From Erythrophleum ivorense (lineage: Eukaryota > Streptophyta > Magnoliopsida > Fabales > Fabaceae), in NCBI GenBank assembly GCA_026724425.1, contig JAIUCV010000009.1:17371294-17435293 (forward strand): DNA of 64,000 bases. Reading direction: 5' to 3'. Of the stretch, positions 24,918-36,811 are shown piece by piece. Numbering within the stretch: the first letter of the stretch is position 1; each line of letters opens with the position of its first letter. The notes under the pieces are model-generated. The model was given only the letters and a program-made list of their open reading frames with translations, searched no databases and was not told the origin of the DNA. The translations under genes were made by a program, and so were the position numbers.

Positions 24918-26750
24918 AAGCACATGCATGGGTGGCAGCCGCACCACAGCTCCACCATGGACTCACAAGGTCCAATCATATATAACATATCGCCAACCAA
25001 TTCATTTAGCATTCAAAATCATAGTCATGCAGCAAATACAAAATTAAAACAGACATATGTATGGAATAAGCATAAACCTCAGTTACCGCACTTGTAGACA
25101 AGTTGGGATACCAAAATCCTCCTATAATCATAATATTAGAAAATTATCACTTTATATCAATCTATTACTATCCCATTCATCATTTATGGTAATAACCCAA
25201 TGCTTAAAGAATTAAATTACTAATAATTACCTAAAGGACACCTACCCAATCACCAAGAGCCTCAAATTTCGGGTTTTGCCTTCCTTGGACCAGAAAAATC
25301 AAAATATCACTTCAAACCTTCAGAAAATTTGCACAAAATTAAGGCCCATACTATAAATCTATTATGGGGGTCTTAAACCAGTAGAAAATACATCAAAATG
25401 AAGAGTTTATACTCACCAAATAACACCCCTAGCCTTAACCAACGAAATTTCACCATGGAGACATCAAATAGCAAGTTTCAGATTTTGGGTGGGGGTGAAA
25501 GTGCTCCAAATGAGAAGCTAATTAGGTCAAATCGAAGAGAAAGAGGAGAGCATTAAGTTGTATAACTATTACCTTGGCTAAATCTTGCTCTGAGAGTAGG
25601 AAATGATGGAATTTTGCTGCTATCCCTAGCCTCTCCTTTGGACCTCCGAATTTGTGTTTGTGTTTCTTGTGGTTCTGCAGAATGGGGGGTGGCTAGAATG
25701 ATTTTTAGGGTTTAAGTTAGGTCTTAAATGAGTTATGGGTTGAACCACCAGCCTAAGGACCTATTGGGCTCTCACAAGTTATTGGGCTAAGGTTTTAATT
25801 GGTTGGGCCAATTACAAGAGTTAAGATTTTTAGTTAGTTTAAGTCAAGTTTTCAAAAGTCCATTTAGTTTAAGTCTATATAAGGGATGTTGGGCTAATTA
25901 TAAGAGCTTATGTAAGTTGGGTCTTAGGCCCATATCTCATTAAATCATATTGAACCATCACTAGGTGCTCTTTTTTGGACCAAGTCTCACATTAAAAGGT
26001 TGGATCTACCTCTAAAATTATTGGGCCTCCATTAGTCCCTAATCGTGGCCTACTTAATTTAATTTAGGCCTAGATGAAGTTTCTAATCTAATTAAATCTC
26101 AAACCCATATTATTAATTTACTTCTTTTAAGATTTCCATTCACATGGCTCCCTAATAATTATTCTTAATTATGCTTAATCTATTATTAACACCTTAATTA
26201 ATTTTGGGGTGTTACAAAGGTGGTGGAAACCTAGCTTCCAAGGGACCTCTAAATTTACTTCTTATGTTTCTTGTGTGTTTTGTTTCTACAAAATGGGGAG
26301 TGTCTAAACTAATTTTAGGGTTTAAGTTAGGTCTTGGGTTAACCCTAAGGCCCAATTCTAAATGGGTTCAGGTTTATGCTATACTAGATCATGGATTTCA
26401 TGAGTTCGGCTGCAGAATTTCTAATATTTTAGTAAGGTTTTGGGCTTTTAATTCACTAAACCAAATTGGGTCATTGCTTAGGTGGTCTTTCTTGGGCCAA
26501 CTCTTACAATAAGAAGTTGAGTCTACACCTAAAATCATTAGGCCTCCATTGGTCTTTAACCATGACCTACTTAAATTAATTATGGGCTTAAATTAAGTTT
26601 CAACCCAGTTAAATCTTAAGCTTAAATTAATTATCTATTTCTCCATAAATTCCTATTCACATAGCTTGCCCAATTATTTCATAATAATTATTCTTAATCA
26701 GTCCAAATCTATGATTAACTCCTTAATTAATTTTGGGGTATTACACTTCT

Positions 26751-26835
26751 AACTGCATTTTCTTTTTCATAATCATGATCTCATAGGTGCCAACAAGTTC
26801 TTTAGTAACATCTTCAATTGTTAGGGCTTAGAACA
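26751..26835 (-). pseudogene. Copia RT, upstream fragment, after the LTR-B insertion
   Basis: On the minus strand this piece reads into the RT start found at 15,334 once the B2' stack is removed (…KKENAV then RRTRSLEDIY). It is followed to the right by D-type LTR sequence that separates it from integrase. Too short for a domain call by itself; the continuity supports it. Confidence 0.6.
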
Positions 26836-29599
26836 TGAAATTACATTTCACTTTGCATTTTGCCATGAATTCCATATTTTGATATGAATTCTAGAAAAAT
26901 CTAAATCATGCAAACGATAAACTTTCTGGAAAGCTTAGGATATCATCTAACTGCCATGAAAACTTCAAATTAAAACAATCATGTTTAACACACAAAAATT
27001 GATGGAACAGTACATCAAGTTTAGTGGTCATCCTACAGCAAACTTGGAACTTCAAAAATTCATTTCTCCCTCTACAGAGTTCCAAATGAGGTGCTCTAAA
27101 TGGCTACAGAAAGCTTATGATGTCTACTATATGCCTATAAATTTCATAAGCATTAGACTTCATTTGACCCCTGAGTGATACAGAAAAGCAAACAAACTAT
27201 GTGAATAGTAATAGTGACAGTTTCTACATAATTTGACCAATTTTGAAAAATCATAATAAATTCTCTAGAGTTCCAAAAAGACATTCTCTTTAGCTCTATG
27301 AAGAGCTCTAGATAAGACCTATTTGCTTGCCAAATTTCATGCAAAAACTCATCCATTTGGTCAATTTGTGATTCAAGTTAAGAAAGTGGCTAATTTAGAG
27401 ACCATAATGGGGTCAAGGTGCACTAAATGGCCTTCTCCTCATACCATGACCATTTGAGCATGTCCAAAAGTATAAATACAACATATAGAAGTATCCCAAA
27501 TGGTCCCAATCATCATGGAACTCATTCTCACCTTTCCACTTAAATTCATACACATGTATTCTATGGCCCAAATGTGGCAAAAATTTGCATATTCATGCAT
27601 TTGACTTCAAATTCCATTCATACATCATAATTACAAACTTTTATACATGCTTCAAGGTTTACATCGCATAACCATTACATATATATAAACTTTGACACCA
27701 AAAATGCATAAATTCCTATTCTATTGTCAATTTCTCATTCTTCAAGGTGCTTGGCCCCTATTTCTTACTCCTTGAGCTTCACCTAGACATGGTTAGACAT
27801 ATATGGGGAAGAGTGAGATTCAAATAATTCCAATAGCATTTTTACCCTTTCAAGCACACATACATGGCACATTTTCATGTTAAAGAATGCAAGCATGTCA
27901 TAAAAGCCTCTTGTAAGCATACATAAGCATATTTTTATATCACATAAAATCATACAAGTCAAACATAGGCTTTAAGGGCTTTTGGTTTAGCATCATCCAA
28001 TTTTTTGGGACTTTTAGATTTGCTTTACCTACTTTTAGGGGCTTTTGACTTAGCCTCACTCCTTCTTGAGACTTTTGGCTATGTCTCAACCATTCTTAGG
28101 GACTTTTGGCTCCTCTTCACCCATGCTAAAGGATTTTTAGCACAACTTCACCCATTCAAGTCATCTTGCATTCAAAACATGTTTCAAGAAGTATGATGGT
28201 ACCATAAAATGAATTCAATGGCTATAAACATATCTTATGGTTCAAACATACACACAAGCATCCAATAACAATCAAACATCTAAGACATGGATGAAAGAAA
28301 GGATAGAGAGCTACTTCAAGTCAAGAAGCACACTTTTCCCCTTGAGTTTCTCCTTCTTCTTCTTGGCCTCACACATACAACTAGGAGAAGCTTGATTTGC
28401 TTAGCCTAGACACATCAAATAAGATACCATTATATTATTGGAATAAGCTCTAGCCTTACATAAACTCTATGCAAGCTTACTTTATCTCATGGCATAGTTA
28501 TGGTTCCATATAAGTGCATAATGAAGAAACCCCTAAAATTTATGATCTTGGCTCCAATTTCTCATTCAAATTAAGTCATATGACTCCATTAGAACTCATT
28601 AGAGTCATTACTAATTCAATTCAAGGAACCTAACTCAAGTTGCTTCTTTATGTCTTAAAAAGGAATATAAACTTCCATCTCATAAACCATGACTTCTAAA
28701 TTCAAACTAATGGTTCCTTTGATGTTTATTACTCATATCTAGACTATTCTTATCCTTGGAATCAAAGAAAAATCTCCCAACATACTTGTTCTTATCCTTG
28801 GCTGAGACATAGAACAACTTAAGGACCCGTGGAATTTGCTTGGTTTTTCTTAGGGAAATGGCACTCGTGAAGCTTGCTAGATGTCTTAAGAACTCATACA
28901 TACTCTTACATAAGCTAAACTATCCTTAGAAAGCTTCAAAAATTTCTAGGTGCAACAAAATCTCTAAGTCATACAACTTGAATTCTAAAGCTTCTCTTTT
29001 AAATCTAATTGCATATTCTTGTTTCTCATACTCTAAAACCTTGTTCCTACCTTACTAAGACCAAAAATCATTCCCTCCTTGATGGTCTAAGGTTGGCCAA
29101 AATTCACCAAGACAAGAACAACCAAGAAGAAGCAAAGAAAGCTATAATATTTACCTTGGTTTCAAGCCTTTCCAAAAGCACTTTCACTTGCTTCTACTCT
29201 CTCCTTCAAAGTCTCTCTTCTTCTCACTAAACTAACCATGAATCAACCTCAAATACATTAATAAAACCATGGGAGAAGAGAGGAGAACAAGGAGAACAAG
29301 GTTAGTAAAGGAAGAAGCATGAGAAAGTGTGGATTTCTTACCCTTTTCCTTGTTTTTTTTCTCCTTCTTCTTTCCTCCTTCTTGTATGCCACTTCAAGGT
29401 GTCATACCTTACTATATAATGCTTTTCCTACTACAAATATCTCATATAGAACTTAGAGGAGTCAATGGAAACTTGAACTAATTAAAATTTTCTTCTTACT
29501 TCAAGGTTGGGTATATACATGGCTTTTTGTTACATGCCCTATTATCATACAGCATTATAACACAACTCATATATACCATAATCCAAAGATATTTAATTA

Positions 29600-30718
29600 C
29601 ATGATAAAATGTGATGCATAGAAGTAAGGTCCTCAATTTATACCTCCATACCCTTTGCCCTTTTGATACAATATCAATAGGCATGCCCATTGAAGCACTA
29701 CAAGTTCGAGAAGCCCTCATCCATCAAAAAACCCAAATCATTCAAAAGCCTATGATTCAGGTCCAAATGGCTCATGAAAGGATGGCCTATGCTCAAGAGG
29801 CCCAAATTGTGCTAGTATATGTCCAAAAATCTCAAAGAGCTCAAAATAATATCTATGTTGGATGTCGGCCCAAGTTTAGAGCCTAAGATCCATATTTGAT
29901 CAACATCTCTTTAAATATGCAAAAGTAGAAGTCCAAGTGGAAGCCCAATGTCCTAAGAAGGTCCATGGAGCAACTAAAGTTAATATCCAACATGTTAAAA
30001 GCCCAATGACAAGAGGAAGAGTTAAGCGTCTACAAAGAGCAATTGGGCTTCAATTTGCTGAATTAGAAGCCCATAATGTTAATGCATGCATTGAGGAAGC
30101 AAATAGAGCCTTAATCATGCTTATTCAAGCCCAAGTTGATGCTTAAAGAGCCCATTGAAGTTAGAGGACGTGAATAGTATTTCAAATACAAGATGTCCAG
30201 CCCTTTAATATTAATTAGTTTTGACTAGGACTCTAGTTTTGACTAGAACTCTTTTTGAATTTCGTTTTTTTATTATTATATTATTTTTTGGACTTGGTCA
30301 AGGAGCTTATCTAGGAGATTAAGTTAAAATTAATATCTTAATCTTATTCCTTGTTTTTAGGCATTGTTTAGAATATTTCTAATTAGATTTTAAGAGCTTT
30401 AGTTTTAGTAGGATTTTAAGTCTTTTAGAAACTTTGCCTATAAAAGGCTCCCTATTGTACTCTATTTTGAATCATGAATGAATGAACTTGAGTATTATTC
30501 AATACTTTGAGAGGCTTTGCTTCTTTGTGTTCTCTGAAAGTTCACGTGACTTATCAAAGGATTGGTCTTCCTTTGTGGCGTCTTGAGGCTAGGGTTCTAA
30601 GAGACAAGTTCTCTTAGGGTCTTTCCTTTGACCAACATTCTTGTTTTTAGCCGGTCCCGGGCAAAGTTTCGAATTGTTAAAGGTTCTCTAGGGCATGTTC
30701 CTAGTGGGTCTTGCATCA
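29600..30718 (+). mobile_element. Gypsy-type LTR with adjoining 3' internal sequence, fragment
   Basis: A short open stretch (29,611-30,146, interrupted) ends in a basic block MTRGRVKRLQRA, resembling the 'TR.R.KRL' tail of some plant Ty3/gypsy polyproteins. It is followed by an AT-rich U3-like part, a TATA box (30,439), and a leader with 'cctttgtggcgtcttgaggc', 'agccggtcccgggcaaag' and 'gtgggtcttgcatca', typical of a plant gypsy LTR. Both outer limits are uncertain and no PBS is seen after 30,718. The family is unlike LTR-B, LTR-D or the Tekay-like LTR. Confidence 0.5.
30439..30447 (+). promoter_or_regulatory. Canonical TATA box in the gypsy LTR fragment
   Basis: TATAAAAGG, followed about 30 bp later by 'actctattttgaatcatg'. 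It is the best-looking core promoter in the window. Confidence 0.7.
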
Positions 30719-33700
30719 CCTTTCTTTGCTTGAACTCGGACCTAGCATGGGTTATATTTAGAGTGAGATTATGAAATCTCAGTAGTAGTAAACTAGTCTT
30801 ATTCACAAGCAAGCATGTAAGTACATAACATAATGCCAATCAAGGTGCCACATACCACATAGTAATACAAAGAATTTCATGTAAGGCCAAGCACAATCTA
30901 GCATACATGTCTCATCTTATAGCATAAATGACAACTTAATATAGCATAACACTCATCATTATACAAACATACAAGCTCAAACAAAGAGAAAAGAAAACTA
31001 CTACCTTAGCAAACTTTGCTCCTTAAGCCTTGGAACTCAATTTACTTGCTTTTGGAGTTCCTAAACAAATATCATACCCTATAATCATAATGATAATTCA
31101 TTACAATCAACACATAAACCTTAACTTCTAAAGTAGTATGACCCTTTTAAACTCATTGGAACCATTGAAATTGGAAAAATCTAACTCCTTCCCTTCCAAT
31201 CCACTATGGCTTAATAGTGTGCATTTCTTGGCCAAAATTTAGAACATTTATTCCATGAGTTTTGGGGGCTTTGCCATAGGTAATCCTAGCTAAAAACACC
31301 CTTTTAAATCCATTGGAATAGACAAAATTATCAAGTTCCAGCCCCAATAACACGTTTTGGTCATAACGTAACCTAGCTCCATTTTAGGCCTAAAAGTGAG
31401 TTTCTTTGGTTCTAAAAATTCCATAGCCTCTTCCTTTATGTTTTAGGACTTGAAATTTGGTATAGAAGACTCTATGACATTAAGAAAACACCATAAAAAT
31501 TTTGAGGAAATTCGGACAGCATCTCCCCATAATTTCTATTTTCCCAAAAATTATAATCTTTGTGTTTTTCAAAGTCTCAGCACATAACAACAATGACTAA
31601 GCTCATATGGCCTTCACGTTAAACATATAAACTTCATTCCTAGGCCTTCATATTCAACATATAAACTATCTTTCTAATCATCCATATGCTATCCAAAAGT
31701 GACCCATAACTAGGGTTTAACAAAACTAACCTAAACCATGTGATTTTCAAGTGCAAAGTGGAGAAAACTTATTCTTTAAGCTTAATCCTTGCTTATTTTG
31801 CTTTTCTCACACTAAAATCCCTTCTTTTCCCACTTAGAGCAACATGCCACCTTGAACAAAGGATGAAGATGCAGCTGTCCTTTGGAGAAAATGATTGGAG
31901 GATAAAGAAGATGAAGAAATTTGGAGAAGAATGATGGTAGTTTCACTTGATTTCACTTCCTCTCCCACCTTTTCTCCCTTGCTCTCCTTCTTCACGTTTT
32001 TCTCTCTCTTTTTTTCTTGTGTGTGGTGTGAAAATGGTGGAATGGAGGTGAAGAAGATGAACTTAAATGAAGTTAAATAGTCATACTAAATTTGGATCCT
32101 TGGATCAACCTTTTCAAGATCAAATCTTAGCCTTCCATTCCTTTTTTTCTTTTGATTTTCTAATTTCATGACTAAATATCTTCTTCCCAAAATTCCTTGG
32201 CCACACACTTGGATGCTTATTTTTAGCCTTTAAGTTATGGTGATTTGATGGTTAGTAACCATGGTTAATTTTTTTTACTCTACCATGATTAATTTCTAAC
32301 CTAACTATGGTTAATTCTTTAAACTAACCAAAATCATTTCTTTCTTTTCTTTTTATTTTATATTTATATTTGGGTTTCATCTTCTCTAAAGCCCTAATTA
32401 TATCTTTTTTCCTCTTTTTGGGCCTTTAGAATTGATTATTGGGCTTTACAGCAGTCTAAAAATCGATGTTTGGGCTCAATTAAGGTTTTACGATACAATA
32501 CATACTTTTAGACTTTTTAAAATTTATAAATATTATTTCCTCTACTTTCTGGCCATACTGAGCCTCAAACATGGATCAAGGGCCCTCAATCTCGATCCTC
32601 ATAAATTTTGGTGTCAATCGGACATCGGGTCTTTAAGTGTAATTTTTACCATTCTGTATTATGATTATGTTTTAAAATTTTTATTTATTGCAATTTAGTC
32701 CCTAAAACTCCTTCAGGGTTTCTTAGCCCTTTAACTATTTCTATTTTCATGGTTGTTACAACTTCCTCTTTTTATTTTGCTCATGGTTACTGATCGAGCT
32801 ACCCGAATCCCGTATGGCCATCAAGACAATGTAGCATTATTAGACCCGTCTCATCAAACGAAGTTTAATCGTGGGTCACGAATTTCTAAGATTCTCATTC
32901 AATTTTTTTATATTCATGCCTAAAGCCATGAACAGAGGGTGAAACTAAGGTTCCCTGAACTTTTGAGCAATCTATACATTTTTCCCGTTGCATAACTTTT
33001 CTTTGCATTTTAGTCCTTGGCTCTTTCAGACTTAACCTTGGAGACTCTTCGGGATCTTTTTTTTTCTATCTATTTTGGCCTCAATTTTAGGGCACCTCTA
33101 GCCTTGACTCATCATTATTTGTCTAAAATATTATTCTAATTTTATGGACCTCAATTCACTCTATTTGAGAGACTTCCTTTTGTATCCGATGAATTTCGTA
33201 TGTCGATGGAGAAACTGTACATTATGTTTCTCGCATTTTCTTACGTTTTCTCGCATTTTTTAGGGATCGGATATTACACAAGGAGTCTTAGGTTCTATTT
33301 TGGAGTAGATGAAAGTCGGTTAAGAGAGAAGGAGGAGGAGGTGGGATGTGATGTATAAAAAAGGCTAGGCTAGTTTAAGACACTTTTTCAAAATTTTTAT
33401 TTTGCCCCTTTTCTTGGTTCTTTCCATTTGGGCTCATTTCAACTCCTTTTCGAGTACTGTCTTCTATATTATGAAATTTAGACTTTTTAATTTATAAAAT
33501 ACCTTTCGTTTCACCCAAATTGGATTTAAAACCTTTTCGAAAAAATTGGTCAAAATTTGTGTCAAATGACACTCTAAAATGTAAACCGGATGGATTTTAA
33601 TCATTGTAGGGGTTCCTATCATTTTTAGGGCCTATGAGAACCCCGGCAACTCAATTTTTTCATTTAAAGATCCTTCCTTTGAGTTTTCTAAGAGTTGTCT

Positions 33701-33905
33701 AAAATTACCAAAAATGCCATTCTATTTTCATCTAATTTTGTTTAACTATTCAAGCTCCAGTTTCTAAGCACTTTTAGCCTTGTATCCCCATTTTTAATTG
33801 CCTAGATTATCACTCTAATTTTATTTTGGTCTCTAATTATTCTATTTAGAGGACTTTCTTTTGTAATCTGCTTAGTTTATAGCTTTTAAAATGACGGGTG
33901 TTACA

Positions 33906-34900
33906 CTCTACTTACAGTATCTTGGGCAAATCCTTTTCAAACATAAGACATCTAGCCATGTTCATAACAGATATGTTCTTCCTCTTACTTACACCATTTT
34001 GCCTCAATGAGTAAGTTTCAATGAATTAATGATGTATACCTGCATATTAGAGAAACTCTTTAAACTAATCGGAGGTATACTCAAGCTCAGTATTAGTCTC
34101 AAGATCATGATTTTTAGTAAACACTGATTCTCCACTATTATCTTGAACTTGTGAAACTCAGTAAACACGTCAAACTTCTACTTGAGGAAATAAACTTAAC
34201 AATATTTTGAATAATCATCAATAAATAACCAAAAGTATCTATTACCATTCTAGGATATTATGCTTATTGGTCCACACACATCTGAATGGATAAGCTTCAA
34301 TTGGCTAACTACTCTTAGGACTAGATTAGTAGGAAAAGGCATCTTGGCCAATTTTACCAACTGACATACTCCACATACACCATTGAGATCACTTATAGAT
34401 TATAAATTTGACATTAGCTCGCTCTCTCAGAGTAACTTTAGTGAAGAAAAATTGATATACCCAAGTTTTTTATACTTACAATTCACTATTTCTTTTCACA
34501 CCAACATAGACTCTTCCTTTATAGTCTTTTAACTTAAGAAGAAAACTTTTGTTATTCATTTTGATTGAGAAAATCTTCATGCCAATAAAATCAAGTATTT
34601 CACATATTTTACTCTTAAATGATAGAGTTAAACTTTTCATCAAAAGCTATTCAACATTGAGAAATTTTTAACTTAACTTAGGTATAAATAAAATAACTTT
34701 TATAAGTCTTATAATTGAGGGTGTTTGAACAGCAATAGCACCTCTTTCTTTGATATCCATAAGCTTGCCATCTCTAAGTCTAACTTTGAAACCTTTGTCC
34801 AAGGTTCTGAAAGTATTCAAATTTGCTGACCTATGATGCATGCATCCCTTATCAAGGTTGTCTTATAGCATTCCTCAACGATAGTTGCTGCAAATAACTT
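33906..34900 (-). pseudogene. Copia integrase and pre-integrase region, broken
   Basis: Minus-strand frames give 'GVCGVCQLVKLAKMPFP' near 34,370 (GAG-pre-integrase zinc region), 'LIHSDVCGPI' (first catalytic Asp), 'YFWLFIDDYSKYCWVYFL'-like sequence (second Asp context), 'SLRQNGVSKRKNISVMNMARCL' near 33,960 (region of the catalytic Glu, family QQNGVAERKNRT), and 'KDLPKILWVEA'-like sequence at the right-hand junction, the last two read with decayed codons. Integrase inserts the cDNA in the nucleus. Stops and shifts are frequent. The C-terminal part and the link to RT are cut by the D-type stack. Confidence 0.75.
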
Positions 34901-34929
34901 CTCTTTATAAGCTTCATGGTCATCATATA

Positions 34930-35110
34930 CTTGTGCAAGTTAAGTTTAAGGTTACTATCTTTAATTCACCTTGTATGCTTTATTAACATAACCAAACTGC
35001 TTGCAAGACCAGCATTAAGCTCTAGGTCTAAACTAGTAGTAATTTTTAGCATAGCTCATCTTTTGGAAATGAGGACATAGTGGAAACTTGTCCTTCCTAA
35101 ATTTTCTTCT
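34930..35110 (-). pseudogene. Copia gag zinc-knuckle region, fragment
   Basis: A minus-strand frame reads like the double zinc knuckle of some plant copia gag proteins, with FPLCPHF-K...SYAKNYY-FRP followed by C-SCKQFGYVNKAYK. Two of the expected Cys and His residues are changed (H to Y, C to Y). The N-terminal gag and the leader are missing, because the 5' LTR follows within about 50 bp. The nucleocapsid part binds element RNA. Confidence 0.55.
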
Positions 35111-35157
35111 ATTGCCTAGCTGTTACTCCTTCTTCCATGTTCCTCAAAATAACAAAC

Positions 35158-35474
35158 TGACATTTCCTAAAAGTAAACACCATTAATGTTTAGATTTTTG
35201 CTAGCTAATGCATCGGGTTCTTATGTAAAAAGAAAAAATGGACAAAACAAAAGGTATGCATTTTAACCTATAAAAAAGGTGTACTCAACTTCACTCAGGT
35301 CACTTAAATCAACTTTGGGTGCCCAACTGAACTCAATGTAAGGTCCTTAACTTGGATGTTCTCTTTAACTTAACTTTACTTGAATGCATTTAACTTTAGC
35401 TATACTTAATTTTGAATTAAGTTGATTTCAAAGATAAGTTTGCACAAATACTCATATTTAATTCCCTGACTCCA
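35158..35474 (-). repeat. Copia 5' LTR (right copy)
   Basis: Direct repeat of 13,427-13,790. It begins TGACA and ends ACTCCA. Next to its inner end there is no tRNA-Met-type primer site, which supports a deletion of the leader. L1 ORF1 sequence resumes just beyond 35,474. Confidence 0.65.
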
Positions 35475-36806
35475 ATAGTATTATGTTTAGTCTAATAATG
35501 GTTAACAGTTATGGATTTAATGTTGTTATGGGAAGATTTTCAAACTATGCAAATAGTGTGGATGTGTAGGTTATGTGCTTAAGAATTATGATTGGGATCA
35601 TGATATAAGCTACAGATTCAAAGAAAAAAAATTCATGAACAATTTTATTAGGAATTTACATATTATTTCTATTTATCCACTTCTTATGAATGAAGCTCAA
35701 AGAAGAACCATGAAAATTAAGGTGATCTATGATGATTCTAGTCCTAGATATATTATTAAGAAGCTAAGTCTAAATGGTTTCCATTTTGAAACCTCACTAT
35801 GCTTTAGTTTATTAAAGTATAGCTCATTAGTCTTTGCCATTAACATTCCATCAGAAAATTCATGGTGGCTAGAATGGCACTAATATTGAATGACTTGTTT
35901 AAGAGGATAGCTAGCCAATGACATGAGATGACCTACCCATTGAGGGAGCCTAGCCTGATGTCCTTATGTGCCAGCTATTACCTTTCTTGCAAAATTGTCT
36001 ACAACTATAGAGAGCAAGTTTTCTTTCTATGCTCAATTATGACTATGATCGGCTAATGCTTTAGGATTGTTTCATTCTATAATATTTGTGCAATATCATT
36101 TCCTCTACCCACTAGTTTTGGGAAATGATAAGTCAATCTCTTTTCTAGGCATTGGTTAAGTTATAATGGGTTCGTCAAGCTTTAATCCCATTCTGTTCCA
36201 AAGTATTCTGCTTATTGAGTTTTGTAAAAAGGTTTTGGTAGCACTCAGCCTAATGTTATATACATTGAAACTTCTTAGACTAGTTTTCTACTAGGAAGAT
36301 AGTATTCAAAGGAAGAAGCAAGTGGAACAATAGCTTGCTACAATGAACCAAAAAAGGAAGAATGCCCTGTTAGAAGGACAATTAATTGAGTCTTGGAAAT
36401 CAAATATATTGAATATATTATTATTATATGGTTGGTGGATGCAAGACAGATTAGGATGATTTAGTTACTTTATTTGTTTTGACCATTGAAGTTCAGGATT
36501 CCTTGTTTATGCAACATGTAAGGCAATATTTGTAGGTGCCTAAGGATCTAATTGAATAAGTTTCATTAACAAAGAAGCACCAAGTAGATGATCTCATTTT
36601 ATACTCATGGAAGAAGACTAAGGTTAGTTTTAGATGTGATGGTAATCTTTTAGCTGATGTGACTAGTGTTTATTAATCTTAGTCTAGGTGGTGCTTATCA
36701 AAGAATGAAAGAAATTTTTCTTATAAGATTAGGTGGTCTAAAGGAAAAAAAAAGTTACTTGATACTTCGCCACTTATTGAATTATTTTAGTATAAAGATG
36801 CTCTAG
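35475..36806 (+). pseudogene. L1-type LINE ORF1, C-terminal part with decayed zinc knuckle
   Basis: The + frame at 35,548-35,589 gives a C-X2-C-X4-H-X4-C knuckle in which the His and the last Cys codon both read Tyr (TAT at 35,572 and 35,587) and one residue is a stop. Its context FKLCK.CG matches plant L1 ORF1. Downstream (35,590-36,800) is a Lys/Arg-rich, low-complexity tail with many stops, for example MNQKRKNALLEGQLIESWKS near 36,345, as expected for the variable ORF1 C-terminus. It is followed by the Tekay-like insertion, whose TSD tgttt starts at 36,807. Confidence 0.6.
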
Positions 36807-36811
36807 TGTTT

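Larger units (their letters stand above)
15817..26216 (-). mobile_element. LTR-B solo LTR, complete (copy B2), reverse, host of D1 and D2
   Basis: Flanked by the perfect TSD aaggt (15,812-15,816 and 26,217-26,221). It starts TGTAACAACCC and ends GGGGTGTTACA. After removal of D1, D2 and one TSD copy for each, the net length is 2,940 bp, matching B3 and B5. It carries the core array (16,161-16,461) and the GC-rich module, which the two LTR-D insertions split at 17,403 and 21,186. It sits inside another copy of its own family (B2') in the same orientation. Confidence 0.92.
15340..26745 (-). mobile_element. LTR-B copy B2', reverse, internally deleted, host of B2
   Basis: Outer LTR-B inserted in copia RT. 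It is flanked by the perfect TSD cttct (15,335-15,339 and 26,746-26,750). It starts TGTAACGACCC and ends GGGGTATTACA. Its own sequence is only 15,340-15,816 plus 26,222-26,745, about 1.0 kb against about 2.94 kb for complete copies. A jump near 15,455 removes roughly 1.9 kb, including the palindrome array and the GC-rich module. Copia reading continues on both sides, which confirms the boundaries. Confidence 0.88.
26836..33905 (-). mobile_element. Stack of LTR-D-type repeats, reverse, inserted in copia pol
   Basis: The landmarks of reverse LTR-D appear twice: 26,870-29,470 (including the minisatellite near 27,980-28,150) and 30,740-32,760. Three D-like termini then follow in series, ending TTACA at 32,760, 33,278 and 33,905. 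Each is preceded by the 'atggagaaac' or 'aaccccgg' style end of the family. This fits at least three LTRs nested in the same orientation, or a nested set with deletions. After 33,905 copia integrase resumes. I could not find the matching left termini, so the left limit near 26,836 is approximate. A gypsy fragment lies at 29,600-30,718. Confidence 0.55.
13427..35474 (-). mobile_element. Ty1/copia retrotransposon, degraded, minus strand, with large nested insertions
   Basis: Direct terminal repeats (13,427-13,790 and 35,158-35,474) enclose, read on the minus strand, gag zinc knuckle, integrase, RT and RNase H. Integrase before RT is the order that defines Ty1/copia. About 18.5 kb of the span is later insertions: the LTR-B stack at 15,340-26,745 and the D-type stack at about 26,836-33,905. 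The gag zinc knuckle lies almost against the 5' LTR, so the N-terminal gag and the primer site appear deleted. No convincing TSD is left. It lies inside L1 ORF1 and so is younger than the LINE. Confidence 0.8.

Noticed and set aside
26204..26512. Open frame of 102 residues across the B2/B2' junction
   Set aside because: It spans an insertion boundary marked by a TSD, so it cannot be an old gene and has no known motif.
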